Notes under the pieces: generated by a model
Told to the model about the DNA's origin: nothing
What the model saw: the letters and a program-made list of their open reading frames with translations, nothing else
Database searches by the model: none
Translations under genes and position numbers: made by a program
Shown: positions 11,201 through 20,487 of the stretch, one piece after another
Numbering within the stretch: position 1 is the stretch's first letter
Layout: each line of letters opens with the position of its first letter
Assembly (NCBI RefSeq): GCF_007097395.1
Contig: NZ_VKDC01000027.1
Location: 1 to 64,000, forward strand
Direction of reading: 5' to 3'
Source of the DNA: Fulvivirga sp. M361
Lineage (GTDB): Bacteria > Bacteroidota > Bacteroidia > Cytophagales > Cyclobacteriaceae
DNA: 64,000 nt

Positions 11201-13645
11201 CGGTCTGTTGACAGCTTTATAAGAAAAGCTATTGGGTGTACCTGGTACCAAAGAATAATCCGTATTGAAAACGAAAGCATTGATAGCGCTGTTTGTTATA
11301 TCTTTCTGAATAGGTGGGGTGAGATCATGTACATCAAGTACATTGTCTTCCTTGTGCTGATCAAATACCAGATCGGAATAATCGCATGGCGAACAGTCAG
11401 GTTGGTTGCCAGTAGTACTGACCTGCCATTGATAAGTACTGTACTGCCTGAAAACATCTCCACGATCTTTATGTACAGCTATGTTGTTAAGATCCTGATT
11501 TTTAATCAGCACAATTTGTTTTAAACGCATCGTACTGGTCGGTTTAGCATAATATGATACCTCTCCTGAGTGTATTGTGAAGGGATTTTGTATGGATGCA
11601 CATTGAGACCTGACCTTAAAAGGTCTGTACCTTCCCGACTTTTCAAGATTCGTCAGTTTATGTTTAGATATTTCACACTCCGTATAGACCCTGTTCCCAA
11701 GTATTGGAATACTACTTTTAGCATCGTCTCTTATATCTTTTATAAAAAGAGCGGTATGTGTGGCCGTTCGAATAGCGTCCAGATAATAGAGCTCTTTTGT
11801 TCCTGAAGAAAAATTCTCAAAGCTACTGTCATCATCTTTCATAAGCCCGGTTCCAGGATTACGCCAGTAGTATTGATCTGACCATAATCCATATTCAAAC
11901 TCAACCCAATATCCCCAATCCCGATCGTCAAACCTTCCACTGGTGCCTCTGTCGACATAGTCCGGACCTGTTATTGCAGTTAGGTACCAGGTATAGGCAT
12001 AAGCGCTCTTTGTTAACTCATTAAAAGTATCTCCCCTCTTATCGTCTCTATTCTCTGAAAAAAAGTATTCTTCTTTATTGTAAGCCGGAAGTGAAAAATG
12101 GTAAGTAACGCCAGACTCATTGGTAACCTGAAATGCTCCGATCTGTTCTCCATATTCAATTTTTCTCTCAAAACCTGTGGTGACAGTTTCTTTAAACCCA
12201 TATTTCAACACCTTCGAACCAGTGTTAATTATGTCGTCGTTTGAAAACCAAACCACGGATTTTGATCCGGCCAAATTGTTTTCCACAAACCCTTCTATCA
12301 GACCATCACCTGTGTCCGTATCACCGTTAAAGCTGTATCTAATTGATTTTTTATCATCTTCATTTGTTTCCACGAACGTATCCTGGCTGTCATCATAAAT
12401 AAGTTTATTGGAGAATTCATTTAAAAACCTGAATGCTACCGGGGCATTCTGAGGGTCTAAATGTATCTGCTCCCCGAATGTGCTTCGAGACACAAGGCTT
12501 TGTTTATAAATATGAGGCCGAATAGAGCCTCCGACACCCTGAGCGTTTACTTGATAGGCATCGTAATCAGGACTTATACCTCCAAGCGCAGAAATAGGCA
12601 AAAGCCATCGCAATGGTTCATCATAGGCTCTCATGCCAGGAATGCGGTTGGTGTCAAACTCCCTTTTTTCAAAATAGGCATCATCTTTTTTCACCCTAGG
12701 GTAATACAGTGAGCCGTTCACCGTAACGCTTTCCAATTCGTCAATCCAATACTTCTCGTACTTCCTACCGATGTTAAAAAAGAGAGGAGTTTTAGGTATC
12801 CATATAGGTATGGAAAAACCTCCTTTGGTTCTTGATACGTTCCCACTTTTACTATTCGTCACTTTAAAAGATGGTAAACTGTTAGCTATGCTTGAGAACT
12901 TAAGGCCTTGTGACGATGAAAGTGACGCACTGACCAGTGAGTTCTTTTCTTTGAATTTTAATGATGTTGAAAACTTTGAACCGTTAGAACTGCTCAGGTT
13001 CGCAGATAATTCGAACTGGTCCAGCGCTTTAACAGACAGCAAGTTAATACTTTGTTTTACACCTACAGAACTATTTCCATAGCCATCCGTCACCGATGAA
13101 ACCGATACGGATGCTGGTTCCAGACCAAAGCCAAAACCTGTCGACCATCCAATTCCTACGCCTTGATATGTGTCATTAGAAATGGACAATCCATAGTTAA
13201 CAGAGGCGATGCCTTTTATGCCTACAGAAACCCCGATAGAGGCAGTTGTTCTCTCACCACCTTCCCAAAAAAACCTGTTTGTCTCTTTTGAAATCGCATC
13301 ATCTGGGAAGCCGCTTACACTTCTGGTTATTGCTCCCGGATTAAGTGTCCATCCTAAACCAACCCAAGAGGCTTCCTCTTCCGGCTGAATGCCGGCATGA
13401 TAAGACAGCGAAAGTGGGTACCCCCCTCCTGGTCCCGGAACCGCCAGAAGTGGTATGTTATAAACAAGATCTCCGGTCATTAAATTGACCATATCCGTAG
13501 TATCCACCGGCTCAAAACTAGTAGCCTCAGGCGCTGTAGGCCCTGAGGTCAGCGCCCAGCTAACGGTAGGTAACACAATGTCCTGCACAAACGTCAGTAA
13601 CAAAAAGAGGGCAACGCCTCGGGTTATTTTTCTATTTCTAAACAT
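8213..13645 (-). CDS. Giant SpvB/RHS-type surface protein
   Basis: 1810 residues. The N-terminal hydrophobic segment (about 10-32) looks like a signal sequence. The motif VNLMTGDLVYNIPLLAVPG (about 53-71), followed by YPLSLSYHAG and WVGLGWTLNPGAITR, is the hallmark start of the SpvB/TcB-like N-terminal region of RHS proteins in Bacteroidota. The middle is long, beta-rich and without clear domains. The C-terminus has a carbohydrate-binding-like stretch (about 1600-1740) and the first YD repeat, YEYDGMGRLIRTSQEAFNF, then stops. The RHS repeat series thus begins here and continues in the next two genes, suggesting one functional complex from three polypeptides. It lies 29 bases after the lipoprotein gene and overlaps the next gene by one base. 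Confidence 0.85.
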   Translation of the reverse strand: MFRNRKITRGVALFLLLTFVQDIVLPTVSWALTSGPTAPEATSFEPVDTTDMVNLMTGDLVYNIPLLAVPGPGGGYPLSLSYHAGIQPEEEASWVGLGWTLNPGAITRSVSGFPDDAISKETNRFFWEGGERTTASIGVSVGIKGIASVNYGLSISNDTYQGVGIGWSTGFGFGLEPASVSVSSVTDGYGNSSVGVKQSINLLSVKALDQFELSANLSSSNGSKFSTSLKFKEKNSLVSASLSSSQGLKFSSIANSLPSFKVTNSKSGNVSRTKGGFSIPIWIPKTPLFFNIGRKYEKYWIDELESVTVNGSLYYPRVKKDDAYFEKREFDTNRIPGMRAYDEPLRWLLPISALGGISPDYDAYQVNAQGVGGSIRPHIYKQSLVSRSTFGEQIHLDPQNAPVAFRFLNEFSNKLIYDDSQDTFVETNEDDKKSIRYSFNGDTDTGDGLIEGFVENNLAGSKSVVWFSNDDIINTGSKVLKYGFKETVTTGFERKIEYGEQIGAFQVTNESGVTYHFSLPAYNKEEYFFSENRDDKRGDTFNELTKSAYAYTWYLTAITGPDYVDRGTSGRFDDRDWGYWVEFEYGLWSDQYYWRNPGTGLMKDDDSSFENFSSGTKELYYLDAIRTATHTALFIKDIRDDAKSSIPILGNRVYTECEISKHKLTNLEKSGRYRPFKVRSQCASIQNPFTIHSGEVSYYAKPTSTMRLKQIVLIKNQDLNNIAVHKDRGDVFRQYSTYQWQVSTTGNQPDCSPCDYSDLVFDQHKEDNVLDVHDLTPPIQKDITNSAINAFVFNTDYSLVPGTPNSFSYKAVNRPVPSYRPSDYTPRGKLTLNSIQEIGYNGSKLIPPTYFSYSAPESVLLEQVNTAEGGPITVLLHKSNLNQDVRAQLEQGVIIKYRYEDNSTRYARISKEFDNYYLLEKVGYFPIKNGKFYDLTIVKDNLPYEKDISDEWGLYKEDPTQWSLKTIKNPLGGNIKINYEPDDYSETIFDGSYQFPVEKYLPAEGVIKLKEHPRIDLENLQSCNDSISLLAIMKSPYVAWRRPKVKPKITGYKLKIRGVDLEQKTILVESNSTDHSFVAGHVAIREFLSQGGGIRVKDVSVELDNGFTSTTHFSYARKKKGKDNESIRSSSGYTFYRPDFNKLTFDFASIEDTHFSEDPIIREPAPLISRHFRDKYKISFNYGKVELFRLAKFVPGPGVMYTQVEVRESRTDTRGQVRTVPGFTRYQYSLPREDMVSISIEDSGRIHNGPGTLKTHTRLTDFTSEMGRLLSVVRFTDEQGNNKLTETTHHYFESGSYYKYEILAGKYFFQYDTYRDTLESKFGHQGFFEETFSYAERKNDQINALMFNHEVFPVVKTGSTVRNYKSGIVTDETNIAFDFYSGKPTKIITSDGYGNKITSESTPAYHFYPGMGLSVNGGKNMLVQSAQNVTYKSVMTGSESHDGLVSSSIQTWSDHIPFEGISEDNYHRGIWRKHTSYYWNGDELINSVTGLYPMTHFRGNMFNWNSPIPVDNPQWQKNVEITLTDVYSTALETKDINGNYNSLRKNDQEMILAYAHNASYEEMAYSGVESLKSELNLREGGVHWGQGIPVVVEKEVFDTYMKGDEQVTEKLAISNRAHSGKRCLKLTNGTAFLDTLRVGPTVDLNKPYRASVWIYYPGDAELADNMKKVKLYYKTNSDETGHSVHATPQKNKSGSWYQLNLNIYPDGANELYVGVENNANVRSVFLDDFRLHPMNASMACFNYDEKTDRVTDILDEKNFYTHYEYDGMGRLIRTSQEAFNFDFGKGKEGFKDDQVLEAIIYNFKTSQIGN

Positions 13646-13674
13646 GTATCGAAACGCTTTCTATACTACCTGAT

Positions 13675-14307
13675 TTAACTATTTTCTATTTTCAGTTCAG
13701 GTACTTTCTCCAGGTCTTTCACATTAAACCGAAATCGCTGATTTCCTAACCCAAACCCAAATTCATTAAGATTAACCTGGACCCATTTTTTCCCTTTTGC
13801 CTTATTTTTATCAAAAACTACCATTAACTGCGTAGATCCACCCATGCCGTAGGTTCTGGGAAAAGCGAAGTCAGCAACAGGTATTGTATCAGCAGTTGAG
13901 GTCGTCATAGTTAGATAATCCGGCATCCTGAAAGCCAGGGTTTGAAGTTGTTGGCTAAAAGCATCATAGCTTGCACCGGTATTGTAGAGCAGCTCTTTAT
14001 TACCCCTGGAAAAACCAATCACAAAGTAGTAATGATGTCCATATTTCTCTTGAAGTTTTTGAAGGGACTCGTACGAAATTTCTTTACCAGCGTCAAGTTC
14101 CTGCGCCAGGAGAAGACCTGTAGGACGATTAATTACGCTTATTTTTACGTCATTCCATTCCTTGGTTATCGATACGCCATGATCAACATCCTGAACATAG
14201 TTTTGCAGGGCTTCTTTATCAAGGTAAGCAGGAGTGGTGCATGCCATTACCAGCCAAAAAAGAGCCAAAAAAGCTGGATGAGTACGGTAAGTTTTATAGG
14301 CCGGCAT
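13675..14307 (-). CDS. Predicted lipoprotein of unknown function
   Basis: 210 residues. A hydrophobic segment ending in LVMACTTP (cysteine near residue 23) is a lipobox, so the protein is probably anchored in the outer or inner membrane. The rest is an alpha/beta globular sequence that I do not recognise. It overlaps the upstream OmpH-like gene by 14 bases and precedes the SpvB/RHS giant by 29 bases, so it probably helps export or display the RHS proteins. That role is inferred from position only. Confidence 0.75.
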   Translation of the reverse strand: MPAYKTYRTHPAFLALFWLVMACTTPAYLDKEALQNYVQDVDHGVSITKEWNDVKISVINRPTGLLLAQELDAGKEISYESLQKLQEKYGHHYYFVIGFSRGNKELLYNTGASYDAFSQQLQTLAFRMPDYLTMTTSTADTIPVADFAFPRTYGMGGSTQLMVVFDKNKAKGKKWVQVNLNEFGFGLGNQRFRFNVKDLEKVPELKIENS

Positions 14308-14842
14308 ATATTTTATTCAATCCTTTCAACACTTCTTCCGTAATATCCAGCCCTTCTTCGGCATACGCCAGGTTTCCGAATTCAGTGGCTGCAATAATGA
14401 TCCTGTATCCTTTCTTTTGACCATAGTCTTTCAAGTACGTATTCACTTGCTCAACCACTTGCGTAGTCATTTTGCTATCTTCCTGTTTCACCTTTTCCTG
14501 GATGGCTTTCAGGTAATCTGATAATTGTTGTCGTTTGGTAAGGAGAAGTTTTTGTGAAAGCTTGCGCTCTTTTACTGTCATTTGCTCTTCCTCCTGTTCA
14601 AACTTTTGTTGTTCTGACCACAATTCTGCTTCGAGTGTATCTACATTAGATTGCCACAAGGCAGACTTTTCCTGGAATGAATTCCTGGCATCAATCATGC
14701 CCTGGTACTTACTCAATAGCTGCGCAGAATCGACATACGCCAGTTTAGCGTCATTCCACTGGAGGTAAAGTAAGCCTGCCAGGGCTATTGTGACCATACT
14801 ATTGAAAGAAATTTGAAATATATTTTGTCGAGATTTTAACAT
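14294..14842 (-). CDS. OmpH/Skp-like periplasmic chaperone
   Basis: 182 residues. One N-terminal hydrophobic helix (about 15-28) serves as signal or anchor. AYVDSAQLLSKYQGM matches the start of the OmpH/Skp fold, in which a short beta segment precedes two long helices. Residues about 55-140 are a long charged coiled coil rich in Glu, Gln and Lys. The C-terminal part, YRIIIAATEFGNLAYA and GLDITEEVLKGLN, matches the family ending. Known members form trimers that hold unfolded outer-membrane proteins. As first gene of the RHS operon it may be a dedicated chaperone for those cargoes. Housekeeping skp copies usually sit beside bamA, which is not the case here. Confidence 0.8.
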   Translation of the reverse strand: MLKSRQNIFQISFNSMVTIALAGLLYLQWNDAKLAYVDSAQLLSKYQGMIDARNSFQEKSALWQSNVDTLEAELWSEQQKFEQEEEQMTVKERKLSQKLLLTKRQQLSDYLKAIQEKVKQEDSKMTTQVVEQVNTYLKDYGQKKGYRIIIAATEFGNLAYAEEGLDITEEVLKGLNKIYAGL

Positions 14843-14973
14843 ACGTGTACGGTGCTATTTAGCCCTTCTGATAAAGACGAAAACCTTTCTTGATGCAGTA
14901 AAACTATAAAAGGCTAAAAAAGATAAATGGCAGGTTTTTTACCTGGTCAGGCTAGTTTATCAATGAAAACTTT

Positions 14974-15747
14974 TTATTTATTATTTGTGCCGATAGCATC
15001 AAACAAACCAAGTGTATCAAGCAAAGTATCCTTGTATTTTTTTGAGACTGGAAGCTCTTTTTCTCCTTCCAATATCAATGTCCCCCCGTATCTTTTTTCA
15101 TAGCGTAGCAAGTAGTCAATGTTAATAAGGTGAGATTGATGCACCCTCAGGAAAGGCAGGTCGTTCAATACATTTTCATATTGTTTTAAGGTACGCGCTG
15201 ATGTAATTGGTTTGGCACTTTTCAGGTGTATCCTGGTGTAGTTGACGTCGGCTTCACAACGAATAATGTCCTTCTTTTTCACCATATGGCAAATACCGGA
15301 CGTTTTTATGAGTAGTTTATCAACACTTACGGGACGCTTTTGCTCGCTGAAGTCAGGTCCGTGCAACTGAAGAGTATTTAGAATGAACCTTTCAGCTTGT
15401 AAAACATCCTCAACAAGCGTATCTTTTTTTATCTGCTTTATAAGACGCTCCCCGGGCGATGATGTTTTTACGGCTTCCAGTAATTGACCATAGTGATTTA
15501 CAATAAAAACGATTTTACAATGCACATCTTTCATCCTTTTCAGGGCATTAAACACCGATCTTTTATCTGTTCCAGCACCTAAAGAGTCTCTGTCTATATC
15601 GGTACTTCTCAACAATGACACCACCTTATCAAATAAACCGGTTTCAGCCATTGTTTTTACATGTGTGCGGGGAACATTATTTTTTTTTAACAACGTTTTT
15701 CCAATATAAGCTTCATTTTCAAATACAGTAGTACGCGGTTTGGACAT
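14974..15747 (-). CDS. LytTR-family DNA-binding regulator without receiver
   Basis: 257 residues. The C-terminal 110 residues form a LytTR DNA-binding domain: DIIRCEADVNYTRIHL, LKQYENVLNDLPFLRVHQSHLI, INIDYLLRYEKRYGG and LPVSKKYKDTLL are the usual blocks. The N-terminal 140 residues are not a CheY-like receiver: the phosphoacceptor pattern is absent and no family is recognised. How it is switched is unknown. It is transcribed toward the chaperone/RHS operon, 131 bases upstream of it, and is the obvious candidate regulator. Two perfect dyads lie 160-220 bases upstream of its start. Confidence 0.85.
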   Translation of the reverse strand: MSKPRTTVFENEAYIGKTLLKKNNVPRTHVKTMAETGLFDKVVSLLRSTDIDRDSLGAGTDKRSVFNALKRMKDVHCKIVFIVNHYGQLLEAVKTSSPGERLIKQIKKDTLVEDVLQAERFILNTLQLHGPDFSEQKRPVSVDKLLIKTSGICHMVKKKDIIRCEADVNYTRIHLKSAKPITSARTLKQYENVLNDLPFLRVHQSHLINIDYLLRYEKRYGGTLILEGEKELPVSKKYKDTLLDTLGLFDAIGTNNK

Positions 15748-15908
15748 GGGGTAAATGGTTTTAATTCGGTAAAAACTAGTCTGTTTGAAAGTGCCAGGTA
15801 GAATAAGATCCTACGCCTACTGCGTGAAAAACAGCGTATTCGCTTTTCTGGATCACACTAACTTTATAGACACCTAACAACGCAAGATCAGGAAGAAACC
15901 GTTTTTAT

Positions 15909-15932
15909 AAAATGACCAAGGTTGGTCATTTT
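15909..15932. promoter_or_regulatory. Perfect 11-bp dyad upstream of the LytTR gene
   Basis: Arms AAAATGACCAA and TTGGTCATTTT flank a GG centre. The symmetry is perfect over 24 bases, too tight a loop for a good RNA hairpin, so a dimeric protein operator is the simplest reading. Function is inferred. Confidence 0.5.
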
Positions 15933-15940
15933 TAATGATT

Positions 15941-15967
15941 TTATAATCTTATTTAATAAGATTATAA
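15941..15967. promoter_or_regulatory. Second perfect dyad upstream of the LytTR gene
   Basis: Arms TTATAATCTTA and TAAGATTATAA, 11 bp each, with a 5-base loop. It begins nine bases after the first dyad. It could be an operator or a cruciform, or a weak hairpin in RNA. Confidence 0.5.
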
Positions 15968-16384
15968 ACAAATATATCAATGCATAATAATTAAATAATT
16001 ATATTTTTTTCTTCAAAACTTAGAACAAAACACATAAGATAGCCTCAAAACAAAGGGAGAATTTCTGCTTAGCTTGCAAAAAAAAGTAAATCGGAATGTA
16101 TAATAATTATTATTAATAAGCAGACTAATAAATAGTTTCATCTAGTAGCAGCATATTTCTAATTTATCCATTTGAATACCATGATGTCGTATTGTTCCGT
16201 CAAACCAAAATACATACCGTCACGGGTGCACAAGCTTATATAGTTGATAAGGGAGACCCTAGCTTGTTACAACATGCTTATTTTGCCATGCCCCCTCATC
16301 TGCTACTCAACCTTTGATATTAAATCCAATAAACTAAACGGTACATGAAATTTTCCATCTAAGCCTCCCAAACCTTTAAACGGT

Positions 16385-18175
16385 TCAGTTTTCTTCCGTT
16401 CTTCCCACAATCTTCACATCAGCACGACGATGGCCTTCGGGATCTCCCTCTTCATCAGTGATAGAACCATAACCGCGCGCTACCACCCTGTCTTCATTTA
16501 ATCCATGACCGATGAGATAATCCAATACGATCAAAGCTCTTTTTTGAGATAATTGAAGGTTATAGCGGGGATTACCATCTTTACTGGCGTAGCCGGCTAT
16601 GTCGATGTGTAAGACATCATATTTATTCAACAGTTGGATAATACTGTCCAACTCCGCCTGATGTTCGTCTTTAATGGAACTTTGGTCTGTGTTAAAGAAT
16701 ATTTTATGGACATGATCCATGATCTTAAGTTCATAATCCTCAAATGTTGTTTGAGTTGCTTCACTCTGTTTACCTGCTTGTGCTTTTGGTGGCTGCTGCG
16801 GATCATCGCTTTGCGTATTGACACGTTGGTTATTGGCAGCTATTAATTCTGCCGGTACATTTCCGCTGCCATGGTATTTTACCATAAAAATATCGGTAAA
16901 CCCCACACCTCCTTCACGTACAGAAGCAAAGTAACCTGTACGTTGATCTTTAGAGGCATGGAAATAAATCTCATTATCAGGAGTATTAACAGGATATCCC
17001 AGGTTTTCAGGTTCCGACCAACTTTGTGTGGTACTATCATAAACCGACTTGAAGATATCAAAACCTCCATATCCTTTATGTCCTGAACTGCTGAAGTATA
17101 GCGTTTTACCATCATAAGCCAGAAAAGGGCTATCCTCATCATACTTGGTATTGATCACTGGCCCCAGGCTCTTTGACTTATACCATTTCCCTTTGTTATC
17201 CTTAATGCACATATAAATATCGCTGCCCCCTTCTCCTCCTGGTCGATTGCTGGTATAAAAAACCACATCACTGTTTAATGTCTCTGTTAATGAGTTTTCA
17301 CTATAAACCGAAGAATTGATCTTGTTAGTGAGATATTTGGGCTTAGACCACTTCTCTCCATCAAAATCCGAATAATAAATATCCCCGTTATTTTCATCTT
17401 TATATAAGTACAAACGTTTACCATCTGCAGATAAGGCAATATTTGAATCGTGATACGCTGTATTTATAGGAGGGCCAATGTTTTTAGCCTTTTGCCATTC
17501 ACCATTTACTTTGTGGGATATAAAGACATCTTCAAAATAGAAGTTATCTCTATCTACGTTAGGCGAAGTATTGTCTTCCTGACGTCGCGAAGTAAAGATC
17601 ATGACATTTTCATCCTTATTTAACACCGGCGCATAGTCAGGCCAGACAGAATTAATATTTTCCCCCAGAGCTTGCATAGAATATTGTGCCGGACGTGTTA
17701 TGATCTCTTTGCCGTTGTTACATTCCATAATGCGACGACTCACTCTAGTCGGGGGCACCCTGTCTTTACCGCGGTAACTGCGCGCGCTCATCACCTTCTT
17801 CTTATAACGTTCATAGTAACTTAATGCCTTATCAAAATCCAATCCGTAGTGGTAGGCACGTCCGATGTAGTAATCCAGATCAAACCGATAATTAGGCTTT
17901 TGTTCCTTTACACGTAACAGGTAAGTAACCGCAGCATCTTTATTGATAGTTTCCAGGTAAAGTTTACCTGCCATCCAATTAGCCTTCAAATTGGTAACAT
18001 CAGCATTTGCCGCCTGAATGTAGAGTTCTTTAGCTATCTCGATCGCTTCCTTTTGCTGACGATAGATCTGATCGGCTTGCTCCATGTACTCCTGGGATAT
18101 CCTGGCAGAATCCACCTGTGACAAGAGCGTACAAGGCACTTCAAAAAGTAATATAAAAATAAGTGAACGCCTCAC
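16385..18175 (-). CDS. OmpA-family protein with TPR and PD40 propeller (PorE-like architecture)
   Basis: 596 residues, exported (signal peptide about 1-20). TPR-like helices span about 25-150 (for example WMAGKLYLETINKDAAVTYL). A beta-propeller of PD40-type blades spans about 180-430, with repeated patterns such as PVLNKDENVMIFTSRR and SPFLAYDGKTLYFSSSG. The C-terminal OmpA domain (about 485-596) has IFFNTDQSSIKDEHQAELD, HIDIAGYASKDGNPRYNLQL and SQKRALIVLDYL, the peptidoglycan-binding signature. The order TPR-propeller-OmpA is that of PorE, a peptidoglycan-linked T9SS component, and of many paralogues, so it tethers an outer-membrane complex to the wall. It appears to be transcribed alone. 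Confidence 0.88.
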   Translation of the reverse strand: MRRSLIFILLFEVPCTLLSQVDSARISQEYMEQADQIYRQQKEAIEIAKELYIQAANADVTNLKANWMAGKLYLETINKDAAVTYLLRVKEQKPNYRFDLDYYIGRAYHYGLDFDKALSYYERYKKKVMSARSYRGKDRVPPTRVSRRIMECNNGKEIITRPAQYSMQALGENINSVWPDYAPVLNKDENVMIFTSRRQEDNTSPNVDRDNFYFEDVFISHKVNGEWQKAKNIGPPINTAYHDSNIALSADGKRLYLYKDENNGDIYYSDFDGEKWSKPKYLTNKINSSVYSENSLTETLNSDVVFYTSNRPGGEGGSDIYMCIKDNKGKWYKSKSLGPVINTKYDEDSPFLAYDGKTLYFSSSGHKGYGGFDIFKSVYDSTTQSWSEPENLGYPVNTPDNEIYFHASKDQRTGYFASVREGGVGFTDIFMVKYHGSGNVPAELIAANNQRVNTQSDDPQQPPKAQAGKQSEATQTTFEDYELKIMDHVHKIFFNTDQSSIKDEHQAELDSIIQLLNKYDVLHIDIAGYASKDGNPRYNLQLSQKRALIVLDYLIGHGLNEDRVVARGYGSITDEEGDPEGHRRADVKIVGRTEEN

Positions 18176-18971
18176 TTTATATATAGTTAAAAAAATAGAT
18201 CAGAAAAATAAGAATATTTTACTCCTTTTTCAAATTGCTAAAATTCTAATCCGTAATGTAAGAACCTAAAGTATTACTTTATCCACAGTTTCCAAACCAT
18301 TAAGAGTCAAAAGATTCGAACTACCTAATTATCAGGCACTAAGAACTTATTTTCGTCAAAACTAAGGGTATACCCCTAGTGAATAGTCCTATTGAACTAC
18401 AAAATATAACTATTTAATCACATGCTATTATTTGGATTTAATCTAAATAATACAACTCGTATTTTTTATAATTATTTGATAATCAATAATTTATATTAAA
18501 AAAAGAAGTGCTTTAATAAAAAAACACACTAAAAAGCATTGATTCATTACATCTTAAAAAAAAGAATAATAAAACAAATCAATACCTTAAATATTACTAT
18601 TTGTATGATTTATGTAATTCTATAAGACAAAACTTGCTTTACAGATAGGAATTATGATCTCATAAAAACTTAGCAAACGAGCTAACTTCTGTTTAAGAAA
18701 TTATCACTATGAAAAACCTTTATTAAAATGAAAAAAATTATTCACCAATATATTAAAGGAATATTAATAATGTGGATAATGCCGGAACTAACAGATATTC
18801 ACAGATATTCTTTACCCCACCCTCATGACCGAATGCGTCGTGTAGCATGGCGAATGACAAAAAAGTAGTTATCAATTACTTGTCCTGAAATCTCTTGATT
18901 TTATATCAATACAAGTGACTTGATTGCCAACGCCACCCCTTCCAGTTTAACCACAATAAAAACTTTCACTC
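18176..18971. other. Long AT-rich intergenic region between divergent genes
   Basis: About 800 bases with no credible gene on either strand. It must carry the promoters of the OmpA-family gene (leftward) and the kinase operon (rightward). A perfect tandem duplication of the 10-mer ACAGATATTC sits at 18791-18810. Runs of A and T dominate 18400-18780. Confidence 0.6.
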
Positions 18972-20441
18972 ATGTGTGACCCTTTAAGGCGTGAAATTTT
19001 GACCATTCTATTCTTAGAAAAAGATGAAAATGATTTTGAAAGAATAACGAATGAACTGTCATCATCTTCTCAAACCTTTGACTTAAAACGTGCCAGATCA
19101 CACAAGGAATTGGTGGAGGCACTTCAAAAAAACAGCCTGGACCTGATCATTTGCGACGACAACATCGATGGCTTATCCTGTGATGAAGCACTTCGAATAA
19201 CCCGAAAGGTGGATCATTTAATTCCATTCATCGTCTTGTCTAACGATACCGGAGAAGCCGCTGCCGTAGATGCCATGCGATCGGGGGCTAACGATTACGT
19301 ACTTAAAAGCAATTTGCGACGCTTGTTACCGGCCATCGAGCGCGAAATAAAAGCCGCCAGATTCAAAGTTAAACAAAGGCGGGACCGCAAGCTTCTTGTC
19401 TTATCGGAATTAAGGTATCAATTTCTGGCGGAAAGTATCCAGAATATTTTCTTCGCAATAGATTTTAACATGAGTTTCACCTATTGGAATGATGCTGCCC
19501 ACCAAGAATTTGGTCAAGAAAATGTAATTCGTAAGCACCTTTATCATGTTTTCCCTGAATGGAAAAATGGACGGATGGTCAATCTTATCCAAAAATCTAT
19601 TGCAAACCATGAGGTGCTACCCATTTCCTTTGCCAGGGGGGTACGTAAAAAAGACTTTTTCGAAGGAGATATTTACCCTTCCACTCAGGGCGTATCCATT
19701 CTGGTACGAAAAGTCACTGAACAGAGGAACAATCAAGATAAACTCGTAAGTCTTAATCAGGAGTTGGAAACGTTACTCTATCGCATTTCTCATGATTTAA
19801 AAGGTCCTGTAGCATCTGTGACAGGGTTGCTGAATGTTGCCTCAAAAGACCCTGAGTTCGAGAAACGGGATTTGATAGACAAAATGTATGGTAGCATTCA
19901 TAGGTTAAATGACACATTAGTTGAATTACTCAACGTCACAAATATCAAACTTGGTGAACTAAATATAGAGGGTATAGCGGTACGTTCAACCATTGAAGAT
20001 ATCATGGAAAGTTTTGAATTTGCAGAAGGGTTCAATGAAATAGATAGTGAACTCGTCATGGATGATGATCTAAAGCTGGTCAGTGACCTGTCCCTGGTAA
20101 AAAGCATATGGCAAAACCTTATTGAAAACGCTATCCGGTACAGGAAAAAATCCAAAAGAAACAAGATAAAGATCATAGCGATCAGAAGTAAAGGAGGGGT
20201 CTTATTTAAAATATCAGATACGGGCCAGGGTATTCCCAGCAACCTTAGGTCTAAGGTATTCGAAATGTTCTTTCGTGGTAACACCGAGTCAGATGGTTCT
20301 GGCTTGGGTTTATACATCGTAAAAAATGCTCTTGACAAACTTAATGGGAGTATTCAGATAGACAGGCATTATACCAGGGGTACAATGTTCAAGGTATTCA
20401 TGCCCAATCTAAAGGAATCAGTGATGTTGGTAGAAGGGTAA
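18972..20441 (+). CDS. Receiver-PAS-histidine kinase
   Basis: 489 residues, cytoplasmic, no membrane segment. Residues 10-125 are a CheY-like receiver with acceptor Asp62 (in LIICDDNIDG), switch Ser90 and Lys112. A PAS-like domain spans about 145-250. The kinase core has the H-box YRISHDLKGPV (His274), the N-box WQNLIENAIRY, G1 DTGQGIP, F-box MFFRG and G2 SDGSGLGLYIVKNALD. All catalytic boxes are intact. The N-terminal receiver means its input is likely phosphotransfer or receiver dimerisation, together with a PAS ligand. It is followed after 46 bases by a second kinase with the same N-terminal layout. Confidence 0.9.
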   Translation: MCDPLRREILTILFLEKDENDFERITNELSSSSQTFDLKRARSHKELVEALQKNSLDLIICDDNIDGLSCDEALRITRKVDHLIPFIVLSNDTGEAAAVDAMRSGANDYVLKSNLRRLLPAIEREIKAARFKVKQRRDRKLLVLSELRYQFLAESIQNIFFAIDFNMSFTYWNDAAHQEFGQENVIRKHLYHVFPEWKNGRMVNLIQKSIANHEVLPISFARGVRKKDFFEGDIYPSTQGVSILVRKVTEQRNNQDKLVSLNQELETLLYRISHDLKGPVASVTGLLNVASKDPEFEKRDLIDKMYGSIHRLNDTLVELLNVTNIKLGELNIEGIAVRSTIEDIMESFEFAEGFNEIDSELVMDDDLKLVSDLSLVKSIWQNLIENAIRYRKKSKRNKIKIIAIRSKGGVLFKISDTGQGIPSNLRSKVFEMFFRGNTESDGSGLGLYIVKNALDKLNGSIQIDRHYTRGTMFKVFMPNLKESVMLVEG

Positions 20442-20487
20442 ATAGAAACTAAAGCAAGTACATGAAACAATTTTAATATCACATCAA

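Larger units (their letters stand above)
15748..16384. other. AT-rich intergenic region between two minus-strand genes
   Basis: No coding frame of note. It holds the control region of the LytTR gene, including two long dyads at 15909-15932 and 15941-15967, and the 3' flank of the OmpA-family gene. The stretch 15931-16130 is extremely AT-rich. Confidence 0.6.
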
